From Microvirga pakistanensis (GTDB lineage: Bacteria > Pseudomonadota > Alphaproteobacteria > Rhizobiales > Beijerinckiaceae): a stretch of DNA of 64,000 nucleotides. Shown here piece after piece: positions 16,525 through 26,097 of this stretch. Made by a program: the position numbers and the translations under genes. The notes beneath the pieces are model-generated. The model was not told the origin of the DNA and searched no databases. It saw only the letters and a program-made list of their open reading frames with translations. The stretch lies in the NCBI RefSeq assembly GCF_004458765.1, contig NZ_SPJX01000187.1, forward strand, positions 248,001-312,000, read 5' to 3'. The first letter of the stretch is position 1. Each line of letters opens with the position of its first letter.

Positions 16525-17525
16525 ACCGCCCGGCTCCCTCCGCCGAGGGCCCTCGCGCCGAGGATCGTCTCGACGAGGCTGAATGCGACCGCGCCGGGAA
16601 CGTCGCGCATCTCGCGGACCAGCTCACGGATCGCCGAGAGCGGATAGGACAGGGCGGGATGCAGGCTCAGGAAGATGCGGAGAGCCTCTTTCTCCGGCAC
16701 TCCCGCCGCCTTCAGGGCCAGTGCGAGAAGCAGGTGACGTCCGGACTGGAGGATGCGCCACTCGATCGCGCCCGGAAGACCGAAGGCGCTCGTCAGCAGC
16801 CGCTCGAAGCGTGCGATGTCGCCCTCGTGGCCAGCCTCCGAGAGCGCGGCCGCATCACGGGGTTGCAAGCGGAGAGGGGAGCCGGCCGTCGAAGGGAGGG
16901 TTTCCATGACCCGCTGGCGGATGAGGCCGCGCCGTTCTCGGTCGGCCGCCAGGTAGAGGCAAGCCGCATGAGCCGGTGAGAGGTCGGCGCGCTGGAGGAG
17001 AATCCGCGCGAGGGCCGGGCGTTCGACGGCGCGCCTGACCAGCCCATGAAAGGCCGGCATCGCGGGAGAGAAGGTCGGGTTCGCGGCCAGAGCGTCCTCG
17101 CTGGCCTCTTCCCGCAGCACCAGGATGCCTTCGACGGTTGCGGGCTCGATCGGACGGCGAGAGGCGAGGTGGACCCGTCCCGCCGGCGTTGCAAGATACC
17201 GCGCATGAGGAACCGGGGCGGCGCGTGCCTGGCGTCCCGGCATGATGGCGTGGTCTTCCGCTCCATGACGCCGCAGATAGTCGAGAACCGAGGGCGGCGT
17301 ATCCGGACAGCGCGCGAGGATGCGCGCGATCTCGAGCAGGGTGGCGCGGTCGGCTTTCGGCAGAAACCCGAGGGCCAGGGCTTCGAAGGTTTCGATGCTC
17401 TCGCGGTCCCGGACGGGAGCGGCGGCGAACATCTCCGCATTGACCTTGAGGAGAGCAGCGCTTGCATCCCTGCCGCTCCAACCGGACAGGTCGGACCAAA
17501 AGTCCGGGTTCGCAGAGGACGCCAT
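16521..17525 (-). CDS. DUF2336 domain protein
   Basis: This 334-residue alpha-helical protein resembles the DUF2336 family of alphaproteobacteria, which is built of HEAT-like helical repeats. Visible traits are the repeated helices with RDRESIETFEALALGFLP, LLEIARILARCPDTPPSVLD, and SRRPIEPATVEGILVL. No enzyme motif, signal peptide or membrane segment is visible. The family often sits near motility or cell-cycle genes, but here the neighbours do not help. The start is the ATG before ASSANPDFW, with an about 270-bp gap upstream toward the next gene on the other strand. Confidence 0.65.
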   Translation of the reverse strand: MASSANPDFWSDLSGWSGRDASAALLKVNAEMFAAAPVRDRESIETFEALALGFLPKADRATLLEIARILARCPDTPPSVLDYLRRHGAEDHAIMPGRQARAAPVPHARYLATPAGRVHLASRRPIEPATVEGILVLREEASEDALAANPTFSPAMPAFHGLVRRAVERPALARILLQRADLSPAHAACLYLAADRERRGLIRQRVMETLPSTAGSPLRLQPRDAAALSEAGHEGDIARFERLLTSAFGLPGAIEWRILQSGRHLLLALALKAAGVPEKEALRIFLSLHPALSYPLSAIRELVREMRDVPGAVAFSLVETILGARALGGGSRAV

Positions 17526-17796
17526 ACCCCATTTCTCCCGCGCAAGCCCCGCAGGGACCCTAGGCCTTGTCCGTTAAGCGCGTGTTGACGGACGGGCGGC
17601 CGCGGTGCCCGTCGATGTGCGGTACGGCACACATGAACGTGAAAGCTGGAACTGAAGCGCAACCGTGTCTGTTGTTTTCCTGCCAGGCCAGGGGTTTTTA
17701 CGGCACGCCCCGGCCCCAGGAAACGATCTGTTAACCATGAGTCTTTTTTGTGAGCGAGTTGCAGAGGCAGATTTTGGAACGATAGAGGAGAGCACG

Positions 17797-18000
17797 ATGC
17801 AGGACGCGTGGGTCAGATCGCCCGGAGTGGTGATCGCTTTTCCGAAGGCGGCGGACAGGCCGCGACGTCCGCACCTGAATGTCGGCGAGGCACGAGGTGA
17901 AATCCTGCTCTTCACGGGCGTGCGTTATGAGCGGCCCGAGCCCAATCCAGGTCCGTCCCGTCCTTACGCCAGCCATCGTCCAGGCCGCCGCCGCTCGTAA
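17797..18000 (+). CDS. Small conserved-looking hypothetical protein
   Basis: The chosen ATG is preceded by GAGGAG at good spacing and gives a 67-residue basic protein beginning MQDAWVRSPGVVIAFPK. It has no membrane segment or known motif, and the C-terminus is rich in Arg and Pro. A longer reading frame is open from 17665 but lacks a comparable ribosome-binding site. A TTAACCAT octamer, like a CtrA half-site, lies at 17731-17738 upstream. No function is inferred; coding status rests on the ribosome-binding site and gap position. Confidence 0.5.
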   Translation: MQDAWVRSPGVVIAFPKAADRPRRPHLNVGEARGEILLFTGVRYERPEPNPGPSRPYASHRPGRRRS

Positions 18001-18040
18001 TTTCCGATTGAGTTTGTATCCGCTCAAGACGCATTTCGCG

Positions 18041-18544
18041 TCAGCCGAGATCCTGCGCCAAATCGCGCACCATCAGCACAGCATCCGGTCCATAGGTGAG
18101 GAGTTTGTCCTCGAGACCGGGAACGCTCGTCGCGTGAAAGCCCAGCCGCTCCCAGAACGCCTGAGAGTTGTTGACAGCCACCAGTGACAGATGACTGAAG
18201 CCGGCGCTGCCCGCATGACGGGCGATCCGTTCGCCGGCCTGCGCGGCATAGCCCTTGCCCCGCGCCTCCGGCAGCAGCGCCATGTCGTGCACGTAATAGG
18301 TGGTGGCGTCGCTCGGAATGTCCCGCAGCAGGGAGTTCAGCGCGGGCGGAGCACCGAAATGCCAGGGATGGCTCAGGGCATAGCCGGTAAGGCGGCCGTC
18401 TTCCTCGAGCGCGAAGCAGCCCTGTGGGTAAAGGCGCAGACGCTCGGCGAAAACCTGGCGGTCCTCCGGATGCGCGAGGTGGATCGTATCGGCGAGGATC
18501 TGGACGGGGGCGAGATCCAGCGCCGTCATGAGACGCCAGGGCAT
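18041..18544 (-). CDS. GNAT-family N-acetyltransferase
   Basis: This 167-residue protein has the GNAT fold. The acetyl-CoA-binding motif A reads HDMALLPEARGKGYAAQAGE, followed by LSLVAVNNSQAFWERLGF, the typical strand-helix end with a 'NxxAxxFWxxxGF' pattern. It transfers an acetyl group from acetyl-CoA to an amine; the substrate is unknown. It is cytoplasmic. It lies 14 nt downstream of the DUF1254-like gene on the same strand, so it may share that transcript with the DUF1214 gene. A second ATG five codons in is also possible. Confidence 0.88.
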   Translation of the reverse strand: MPWRLMTALDLAPVQILADTIHLAHPEDRQVFAERLRLYPQGCFALEEDGRLTGYALSHPWHFGAPPALNSLLRDIPSDATTYYVHDMALLPEARGKGYAAQAGERIARHAGSAGFSHLSLVAVNNSQAFWERLGFHATSVPGLEDKLLTYGPDAVLMVRDLAQDLG

Positions 18545-18558
18545 TGTCGTGACGAGCC

Positions 18559-19131
18559 TTATTCCGCCTCTTCGGTGATGCAGGAGACGGCTTTCGCGGC
18601 CTCTTCCGCCTGCGGCCGCCGAGAGGCCGTGGGCGCCGCCACGCGGACGATCACGAATCCCTGCTGTTCGGGCGCGACGATGCGCACGTCGCGCGAGGGC
18701 TCGTTCTCGTCCTCCGCCGCGCGCGCTTCGTCGAGCTGGCGCGCGGTCATGGCGATGATCTCGAGCTCTCCCCGCACGGCGGCGCGGTCGGTCACGGCGA
18801 AGAACACGCCGCCGGATTCCTTATGGAACGAGAAGGACAGCAGGTTCGATCCTGTCTGTGCTGAGACCCGCATCGGACCGTTGCGAAGATCGAAGGCGCA
18901 GGCCGCGACCGCGACGGCCGGATCGGGCCGGGGCATCCAGGTGGTCTCGGCTCCAGGGGCGCTGACGATCTGTGCCTTTTCGGAGGTCAGGGTCGGTTGA
19001 ATCTTCGAGAAGGCATCATCCTCCGCGAGATAAGGCGTCGCGAGGATGGACACGATATGCACGCCCACGGCCAGCACGAGGCCGCAGAGTGTGGCGATGA
19101 GGAAGCGGCCGAACCCCCTCATGCGCCGCAC
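18559..19131 (-). CDS. DUF1254-like membrane-anchored protein
   Basis: This 190-residue protein has an N-terminal signal-anchor (FGRFLIATLCGLVLAVGVHI) and a periplasmic part resembling the short DUF1254-type partner usually found next to DUF1214 proteins in Hyphomicrobiales. Segments such as RNGPMRVSAQTGSNLLSFSF and ESGGVFFAVTDRAAVRGELE are the conserved core. Its start overlaps the end of the DUF1214 gene by 13 nt; an ATG three codons later would shorten this overlap. Function is unknown; co-translation with its partner suggests a two-protein envelope complex. Confidence 0.75.
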   Translation of the reverse strand: MRRMRGFGRFLIATLCGLVLAVGVHIVSILATPYLAEDDAFSKIQPTLTSEKAQIVSAPGAETTWMPRPDPAVAVAACAFDLRNGPMRVSAQTGSNLLSFSFHKESGGVFFAVTDRAAVRGELEIIAMTARQLDEARAAEDENEPSRDVRIVAPEQQGFVIVRVAAPTASRRPQAEEAAKAVSCITEEAE

Positions 19132-19781
19132 TCCATGCGTTGGATCGCCGGGAAGGTGCTCTCGGAGAGGCCCGTGCCGGCGGCTCCCGGCGTGTCGTAG
19201 AGCCTGAGCACGATGCTGAACCGGCCCGAGGGCGGAAGCTGGAGCCAGTTGCCGTCCTGGAGCCCCCGCGAGAGCACGATGGTGAACCGATCCTCCCCAT
19301 CGCGAAGAAGCTCCGCGGAGGTGAAGCCGCTCCGTCCCAACTCCGTCCGGATCAGGCGGTCATCCTGACCATAGACGGAGAAGGTCCAAAGGCGGGCGGC
19401 CGGCACATCGGCGCCCACGCGGTAGACGCAGGCAGAGTCGAGAGCCCGGCCGTCGCTGTCGGTCGTCGCGGTGAAGCCGAGGCCCTCGCCGATCGCCAGG
19501 GGAACATCGCCGCGCTGGGCGATGACGGCGCGCATATAGGGGTCGGCGGAGGTCGAGCCGAGGTCGGGCCAGGCCTTCCAGGGCCCCAGGGTGAGGCTCC
19601 CGAATGGCGGGTCGCCCTTGAGGACCAGATAGGTTGCGCCCAATCCCAGTCCCAATGCGAGAAGGAGAGAATAGAGGACCAGGAATGCGGTGGGGACGAT
19701 TCGGACGCGGACGGATTTGGACGCGGAGGCGCGCATCAAACCCGCCCCTGAGGCGCTCGTCGGGATTGCATCAGTGCTCAT
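19119..19781 (-). CDS. DUF1214 domain membrane protein
   Basis: This 220-residue protein has one N-terminal transmembrane segment (about 28-52, LVLYSLLLALGLGLGATYLV) and a periplasmic DUF1214 domain. Recognisable pieces are GPWKAWPDLGSTSADPYMRA, SACVYRVGADVPAARLWTFS and RFSIVLRLYDTP. The typical family C-terminus (G-x-W-L-x-x-P-x-G) appears as GNWLQLPPSGRF. No enzymatic role is established for the family. It is the first gene of a likely three-gene unit (DUF1214, DUF1254, GNAT) and starts 2 nt after the PBP1A stop on the same strand, so it may also read through from mrcA-type transcription. Confidence 0.85.
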   Translation of the reverse strand: MSTDAIPTSASGAGLMRASASKSVRVRIVPTAFLVLYSLLLALGLGLGATYLVLKGDPPFGSLTLGPWKAWPDLGSTSADPYMRAVIAQRGDVPLAIGEGLGFTATTDSDGRALDSACVYRVGADVPAARLWTFSVYGQDDRLIRTELGRSGFTSAELLRDGEDRFTIVLSRGLQDGNWLQLPPSGRFSIVLRLYDTPGAAGTGLSESTFPAIQRMECGA

Positions 19782-19783
19782 CG

Positions 19784-21994
19784 TTAAGGCATCGCCACCT
19801 GACGGGAAGCCTCCACAGAGCCCGTGCTCCGCGGAACGTTACTTTCCTTCACGGTCGATATGGAGCGTTCGGCCGACTGGAACAGGGTGCCGATACCCCC
19901 GAGAACCTCATAGGACTTCCGGGACAGCGTGCCGGCGAGGAAGGCCTGCGAGGGACCCTGTGCCTGGTCCGCCGCCGGCCGTCCCGACGTGGCGACCCGG
20001 GCGAACGGCGCGGGGTCGACGCCCGGAATCGGCCGGATCTCCAGGTTCTGGTGTGCGAGCTGCATCACTTCGTGCCAGGTTTGGGCCGGAAGGGTACCGC
20101 CGGTCATCTCGTTCATGGGCTTGGAATCATCGTTCCCATACCAGACAGAGGCAACGAGATTGCCGGTGTAGCCCACGAACCACGCATCCTTGTAGCCGTT
20201 CGTGGTGCCGGTCTTGCCCGCGGTGGGGACGCCCTCGATCGCAGCACGCCTGCCGGTGCCCTCCGTCACCACCTTGTTGAGCATGAAATTCATGTCTTCC
20301 ACGACGCGCGGCTCCAGCACCCGCTTCGGCGGGGTGTCGCGGTCATGGCGATAGATCACCTCGCCGGATGAGTTGCGCACTTCCCAGGCCGCATACGGGT
20401 CGGCCCGGTAGCCCCCGTTGGCGAACACCGCGTAGGATGCCGCCATGTCGATCGCGGTCACCTCGGCCGCGCCGATGGGCAGGGGGGCCTCGTTGGCCAG
20501 AGGATGGGTCAGGCCCATGCGCTTGGCCGTATCGATGATGATGGCGCGGCCGGCCTTGGCATTGCCCTTGCCGATCTCGAGAGACATCCGGACCGGGATG
20601 GAATTGATGGAGCGCGCGAGGGCCGAGACCAGGGGCATGGAACCCGAGAACTTGCGGCCATAGTTCTGCGGACACCAATTGCCGAGGCAGATGGGGGTGT
20701 CGACCACATTCGATGTGGGCCGCAGCTTGGGGTTCGTCGTCAGGGCCGCGGCGTAGACGAAGGGCTTGAACGACGAGCCCGGCTGGCGCAGGCCGTTCGT
20801 CGCCCGATTGAACTGGCTCTGGCCGTAATCGCGCCCGCCGACGATGGCCCGGACTGCGCCGTCGACATCCATCACCACGAGGGCGCCTTGGCCGGCCCGG
20901 TACTGCCGGCCGTTCTGGCGCAGCTGGTTCTCCAGCACCTCTTCCGCATGACGCTGCAGGGCCGTGTCGAGCGGCGTCTTGACGATGAGCACGCGCTCGC
21001 TGCCGAACTTCTTCTGACCGGCCAGGGCCGTCACCTGCTCATAGGCCCAGTCGAGGTAGAAGTCGGGCGTGGTCTCGCGCTCGCGGCTCACGGGGGTCGC
21101 CGGATTGCGGCGGGCGGTTTGGATTTGGCCTTCGGTGAGGAACCCGGCCTCGACCATGTTGCGCAGCACCTCGTTCGCGCGGGCGCGGGCCGCGGGCAGG
21201 TTCACGTGGGGCGCATATTTCGTAGGGGCCTTGAAGAGACCCGCCAGCATGGCCGCCTCGGCGAGGGTCAGGTCCTTTGCGGGTTTCCCGAAGTAGTAAT
21301 CGGCCGCCGCGACGACGCCGTGGGCGCCGCCGCCCATATAGGCCCGGTCGAGATAGAGCTTGAGGATCTCGTCCTTGGTCAGGTGGAATTCGAGCCAGAC
21401 GGCCAGGAAGGCTTCCTTGATCTTGCGCTCGAGGGAGCGCTCGTTCGTCAGGAACAGGTTCTTGGCCAGCTGCTGGGTGATCGAGGAGCCGCCCTGCACC
21501 ACGCCGCCGCCCTGGGCGTTGACTACGAGAGCCCGGAAGGTGCCGATGGGGTCGATGCCCCAATGGGTATAGAAGCGCCGGTCTTCCGTCGCCAGCGCCG
21601 CCTTGATCATGTAGTCCGGGAAATCCTCGAGCTTGTAGGAATCGTCGAGGTGCAGGCCGCGACGGCCGACCTCCTGCCCGTAGCGGTCGAGGAAGGTGAC
21701 GGCGAGGTCCTGGGTCTTAAGCCAGTCGTCCTCGGTCTCGCGGAAGGCCGGAAGCGCCAGGGCCAGCATGACGATGCCGCCGGCCGCGCCGAGGGTCGTC
21801 GCCTCGCTGGTCAGGTCGAAAAGCACGCGAAGGGGCCCGCGGAAACGCAGGCACTTCATCTTTTCCGAGTACGATCCGTAAGCCGAGGCCAGTCCTCGTC
21901 CGCTCTGAAACAGAAACGAGTTCAGCCAAGCGTCCAGCCAGAGCGCGGCACGCTTGATCCGTGTCGGGAAGGGGGTGGGGGGCTGCTGGGGCAC
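19784..21994 (-). CDS. Penicillin-binding protein 1A-type bifunctional transglycosylase/transpeptidase
   Basis: This 736-residue class A PBP has one N-terminal membrane segment (about 65-85), a GT51 glycosyltransferase domain (about 105-285) and a transpeptidase domain (about 370-640). GT51 motifs are EDRRFYTHWGIDPIG and GGSSITQQLAKNLFL. Transpeptidase motifs are SSFKPFVYAAAL (SxxK), ARSINSIPVR (SxN) and AGKTGTTNGYKDAWFVG (KTG). It polymerises lipid II glycan strands and cross-links peptides in the periplasm. The protein lacks the large OB insert of Escherichia coli PBP1A and resembles the PBP1c/1A-like alphaproteobacterial form, so the symbol mrcA is not asserted. Confidence 0.93.
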   Translation of the reverse strand: MPQQPPTPFPTRIKRAALWLDAWLNSFLFQSGRGLASAYGSYSEKMKCLRFRGPLRVLFDLTSEATTLGAAGGIVMLALALPAFRETEDDWLKTQDLAVTFLDRYGQEVGRRGLHLDDSYKLEDFPDYMIKAALATEDRRFYTHWGIDPIGTFRALVVNAQGGGVVQGGSSITQQLAKNLFLTNERSLERKIKEAFLAVWLEFHLTKDEILKLYLDRAYMGGGAHGVVAAADYYFGKPAKDLTLAEAAMLAGLFKAPTKYAPHVNLPAARARANEVLRNMVEAGFLTEGQIQTARRNPATPVSRERETTPDFYLDWAYEQVTALAGQKKFGSERVLIVKTPLDTALQRHAEEVLENQLRQNGRQYRAGQGALVVMDVDGAVRAIVGGRDYGQSQFNRATNGLRQPGSSFKPFVYAAALTTNPKLRPTSNVVDTPICLGNWCPQNYGRKFSGSMPLVSALARSINSIPVRMSLEIGKGNAKAGRAIIIDTAKRMGLTHPLANEAPLPIGAAEVTAIDMAASYAVFANGGYRADPYAAWEVRNSSGEVIYRHDRDTPPKRVLEPRVVEDMNFMLNKVVTEGTGRRAAIEGVPTAGKTGTTNGYKDAWFVGYTGNLVASVWYGNDDSKPMNEMTGGTLPAQTWHEVMQLAHQNLEIRPIPGVDPAPFARVATSGRPAADQAQGPSQAFLAGTLSRKSYEVLGGIGTLFQSAERSISTVKESNVPRSTGSVEASRQVAMP

Positions 21995-22212
21995 GGCGGT
22001 CCTTCGGGGCAGGTCAGGAAACCTGATACCTTGCTTATGATCGTTTGGTTCCCTAACGGCAACGTTTGCACGTTACGGAATGCATTATCAACAACTCGCA
22101 AACAAGATCTCTGGTTCAAAAGAGATCTACCCCTTCCGGGAAAAAGGGTTCTAGATGTGCGATGTCGCACCCCCTCCCTCAAACCGCCGCAAAGAGAGTC
22201 CACAGACCCCGC

Positions 22213-22695
22213 ATGTCCCGAACCGCATCCAAGTCCCGAGCGCAGCCCTTCTGGCGCGTCAAGACGCTCGAATCACTGAGTCTGGCCGAGTGGGAGAGCC
22301 TGTGCGACGGCTGCGGGCGCTGCTGCTTGGTCAAGCTCGAGGACGAGGATACGGGCGAGGTTCTCTACACGGACGTGGCCTGCACGCTTCTCGACGACGG
22401 GAGCTGCCGCTGCCGCGACTACGAGAACCGCCAGGCCAAGGTGCCCGATTGCGTGCGTCTGACGCCGGAGACCGTGCGCGGCCTGTCCTGGCTGCCGACC
22501 ACCTGCGCCTACCGGCTCGTCGCGGAGGGGCGGGATCTGCCCTGGTGGCATCCTCTCGTCTCGGGGGATCCCGAAACGGTCCACGCTGCGGGCGTGTCCG
22601 TGCGGGACCGGGTTGCGGGACCCGAGGAGGATTTCAGCCTTGCGGAGCTGCTTGAGCGGCTCACCGACTGGCCGATGGAGGAGGCCGGGGGTTAG
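22213..22695 (+). CDS. YcgN/UPF0260 cysteine-cluster protein
   Basis: This 160-residue protein is a UPF0260 (YcgN) family member. The cysteine cluster reads [20 protein letters not shown], then [20 protein letters not shown] and [12 protein letters not shown], which suggests a metal or Fe-S site. The signature [19 protein letters not shown] follows. It is cytoplasmic and of unknown function. The ATG before SRTASKSR is chosen; earlier in-frame ATGs at 22066 and 22162 would add lysine/serine-rich extensions. The 3' end overlaps the convergent AI-2E permease gene by 4 nt. Confidence 0.88.
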   Translation: MSRTASKSRAQPFWRVKTLESLSLAEWESLCDGCGRCCLVKLEDEDTGEVLYTDVACTLLDDGSCRCRDYENRQAKVPDCVRLTPETVRGLSWLPTTCAYRLVAEGRDLPWWHPLVSGDPETVHAAGVSVRDRVAGPEEDFSLAELLERLTDWPMEEAGG

Positions 22696-23771
22696 CGGTC
22701 GCTCCCGGCTTGGTTCGCTTGGTCCTCACCCGGCACCGTCGTCGGCTCGCCCAGAGTCTCCCGGACATAGAGCTTCTTCACCAGGACGAACACGACCACG
22801 GCCAGGGGGAAGCCGAAGATCAGCCCGAGCGTGCCGAACAGCACGCTGCCGATCAGGATGGCGAACAGGGCGAGCGCCGGGGGCGTGGTGATGACGTTCT
22901 GCGTCACCAGCGGCTGGATGATGTTGCCCTCGATCTGCTGGATGACGAGAGTGGCGAGTATCGTCCAGAGGGCTGCCTCGCCGCTGACCGTGAAGGCGAT
23001 GAGCACGGCAGGGGCCGCCCCGAGAAACGGGCCCAGGAACGGGATGAAATCCGTCAATCCTGCAATGAGGCCGAGCGCGAAAGGCGAGGGCAGGCCGATC
23101 CACCAATAGGCGAGCGCGGACAGGATGCCGACGCCGGTCATGGCGATGAGCTGCGAGACCAGCCAGAGCTTGAGGGCCTCGCCGGACGCGCGAAGGGAAC
23201 TCTCCACGCGCTGATGGTGGCGGATCGGGAAGAGCTTGATTATCCCCTGGAGATAGGTGTTCGGCGAGGATGCGATGTAAAGGCCGGCGACGATCACCAG
23301 GACGAGGTTCGTCAATGCGCCGAGAATCGTTCCGCCGATCCCTGCCAGCCGCGAAGCGATGCCGCCGCTCGGCACGTTGCGCAGCATCTCGTTCAGATTG
23401 TCCGTGACGGCGCCGAAGCCGAGATTCTTGCTGAGATTGTCGATCGCGAACGGCAGTTGCTCGGCCACATTGGCAAGCTGCGACCGGATCTGCGTGCCGA
23501 ACGTGACGGCCAGGATCAAGACAAGGGTGAAGATCAGAAGGGAAGCCGCGCTGAGGCTCCAGCGCTCCGCCACGCGAAGATAGCGCACGAGCAGGTCCGC
23601 CAGAGCGCGCAGGATGATCGCGACGAGAACGGCTCCGAAGGCCAAGAGAAGAACATCCGCCAGTTTCCAGAACAGGAGCGCCAGCGCGACCAAACCCAGG
23701 ACGATGAGGGTTTTTCGCACGAACTCGGCGTCCCCCATGAACCTGCGGAAGGAAGAATCGTCCTCATTCAT
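22692..23771 (-). CDS. AI-2E family (TqsA/YhhQ-PerM type) membrane permease
   Basis: This 359-residue protein has about eight transmembrane segments and the AI-2E family layout. An N-terminal pair ([20 protein letters not shown]) and a central amphipathic region come first. The conserved [19 protein letters not shown] and [19 protein letters not shown] follow, with [18 protein letters not shown] near the end. Family members are proposed exporters or Na+/H+-coupled carriers; only some are linked to autoinducer 2, so the substrate is left open. The ATG before NEDDSSFRR is preferred over one 28 codons upstream because the extension is basic and lacks family similarity. Confidence 0.88.
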   Translation of the reverse strand: MNEDDSSFRRFMGDAEFVRKTLIVLGLVALALLFWKLADVLLLAFGAVLVAIILRALADLLVRYLRVAERWSLSAASLLIFTLVLILAVTFGTQIRSQLANVAEQLPFAIDNLSKNLGFGAVTDNLNEMLRNVPSGGIASRLAGIGGTILGALTNLVLVIVAGLYIASSPNTYLQGIIKLFPIRHHQRVESSLRASGEALKLWLVSQLIAMTGVGILSALAYWWIGLPSPFALGLIAGLTDFIPFLGPFLGAAPAVLIAFTVSGEAALWTILATLVIQQIEGNIIQPLVTQNVITTPPALALFAILIGSVLFGTLGLIFGFPLAVVVFVLVKKLYVRETLGEPTTVPGEDQANQAGSDR

Positions 23772-23960
23772 CGAGTATCCCCAGCCTCGTCTCCGGTACA
23801 ATGGAAACCGCAAAGCTGGGTTCCCTCGAAGGTCAGGCAAATATTCCAAAATCAACTTTGTTCATGCTTGGCCGTATAAATTATGGCATAGGAGTTTTTG
23901 TCTCTGACAGGAACGTAAAACGGGATTGGAGGTTGATATGGCAGAAGGAGGGTTCATGTA

Positions 23961-24041
23961 ATGACGTCGCACGTGATCTGCTTTCTGCTTGGCACTGTGT
24001 TTCCTCTTGCAGCCGTTGGCTGGATGATTGCTCATCAGTAA
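23961..24041 (+). CDS. Candidate 26-residue hydrophobic micropeptide
   Basis: An ATG with a strong Shine-Dalgarno (GAAGGAGG at 23944-23951, 9 nt spacing) opens a 26-codon frame. Its product, MTSHVICFLLGTVFPLAAVG plus WMIAHQ, is one predicted membrane helix. It lies in the 410-bp gap between the divergently ending permease and DUF2939 genes and reads toward the 22-bp hairpin at 24098-24150. Whether it is translated is unknown; the ribosome-binding site is the main support. Confidence 0.35.
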   Translation: MTSHVICFLLGTVFPLAAVGWMIAHQ

Positions 24042-24097
24042 TTCAATACTTTGCTCATCCTAGAAGTGAAATCTGACGATTGATGGCATTGTCTGGC

Positions 24098-24150
24098 CCC
24101 GGATACGAGAAAGCCCGCCACGATGTGAGGCGGGCTTTCTCGTATCCGGG
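24098..24150. terminator. Perfect 22-bp inverted repeat, likely bidirectional terminator
   Basis: Two 22-nt arms (CCCGGATACGAGAAAGCCCG ending CC, and its exact complement) flank a 9-nt loop. The core AAAGCCCGCC..GGCGGGCTTT is the classic terminator shape, with the T-run built into the stem. It lies 33 nt past the DUF2939 stop on the minus strand and after the 26-codon frame on the plus strand. Confidence 0.75.
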
Positions 24151-24182
24151 AGCGTTCGGCGCCGTGGAGCCGATGTGACGGC

Positions 24183-24794
24183 CTAGCGTGCGGCGACGGC
24201 CGCGCGCTTGATGAGCTCCTCCCGCAACGGGGCCGGCAGCTCGATGCCGCTCAGGCGCCAGGTCGCGTATCGCAGGCGCATCGTGATCCTGAACTGACGA
24301 TCCTTCGGCTGATCGACCGGCACGGGAATCGTCACGCTTCGAAAGCCTTGGGATTCCGAAAAGAAAAACGTTCTCCACGCCTGATCGAACGAGCCGACGT
24401 CGAAGCGGGGGGCAACGGCCGTGCCGCTCCTGCCGCCGGCGGCGCGCTCCGGCCAGCCATCCTCGAACAGGTCGGCCAGGGCCTGAGGCGTGACGAGCTG
24501 CTCCACAAGAGGGTTGAGAAGGGCGCTCCCGGCCTCGGTCGCGAGGTCCAGCTCGGCTCCCTGAAGATCCTTCTCCTTCAGGTAATCCCCGAGGATCTGG
24601 CGGGAGAGGGAGGTGCGCAGGGCGTTGAAATTCACCCGTTCCGCGATCCTGTCCATGTCCTTGGCAGCAACCGCCCTGCCGAGGTCGTAGAGGGCCACGA
24701 AGGGCGAAACCATGAAGATCGCCCAGGCGAGAAAGAGGAGGAAGCTGATCCTGAGCGTCCAGCGCATAAGCCTGATCGGTCCTTCGCTGCTCAA
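24183..24794 (-). CDS. DUF2939 domain protein
   Basis: This 203-residue protein has one N-terminal membrane segment (about 13-32) followed by the DUF2939 pattern FVALYDLGRAVAAKDMDRIA then ERVNFNALRTSLSRQILGDY. The C-terminal half reads FFSESQGFRSVTIPVPV and LRYATWRLSGIELP. The mature part should lie in the periplasm. No function is known for the family. It is transcribed alone toward the strong hairpin at 24098-24150. Confidence 0.82.
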   Translation of the reverse strand: MSSEGPIRLMRWTLRISFLLFLAWAIFMVSPFVALYDLGRAVAAKDMDRIAERVNFNALRTSLSRQILGDYLKEKDLQGAELDLATEAGSALLNPLVEQLVTPQALADLFEDGWPERAAGGRSGTAVAPRFDVGSFDQAWRTFFFSESQGFRSVTIPVPVDQPKDRQFRITMRLRYATWRLSGIELPAPLREELIKRAAVAAR

Positions 24795-24868
24795 CCCGAC
24801 CGCCGCCGCAACGACCTGCGTCGCGGGGCAGTCGGCGAAGGACCCAATGTAGGAAGCACCGGGGCCAG

Positions 24869-24897
24869 AAAAAAGGGCGGCCCGTGACCGCCCTTTT
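24869..24897 (-). terminator. Rho-independent terminator of the TRAP binding-protein gene
   Basis: A perfect 10-bp stem (AAAAGGGCGG / CCGCCCTTTT) with a 7-nt loop lies 22 nt past the stop. It is followed on the minus strand by a run of six T. Confidence 0.9.
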
Positions 24898-24918
24898 CCC
24901 GATCGATCGCCCGTCCGC

Positions 24919-26040
<1,122 letters not shown>

Positions 26041-26097
26041 TCACTTGCGCCATATTGAGACCAAATCCGGCCCCGCTTGCAAGGAGGTATCGTGTCC

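Noticed and set aside
17731-17738. TTAACCAT, a CtrA half-site
   Set aside because: The second half at the right spacing is not present, so only a half-site match remains; not called as an operator.
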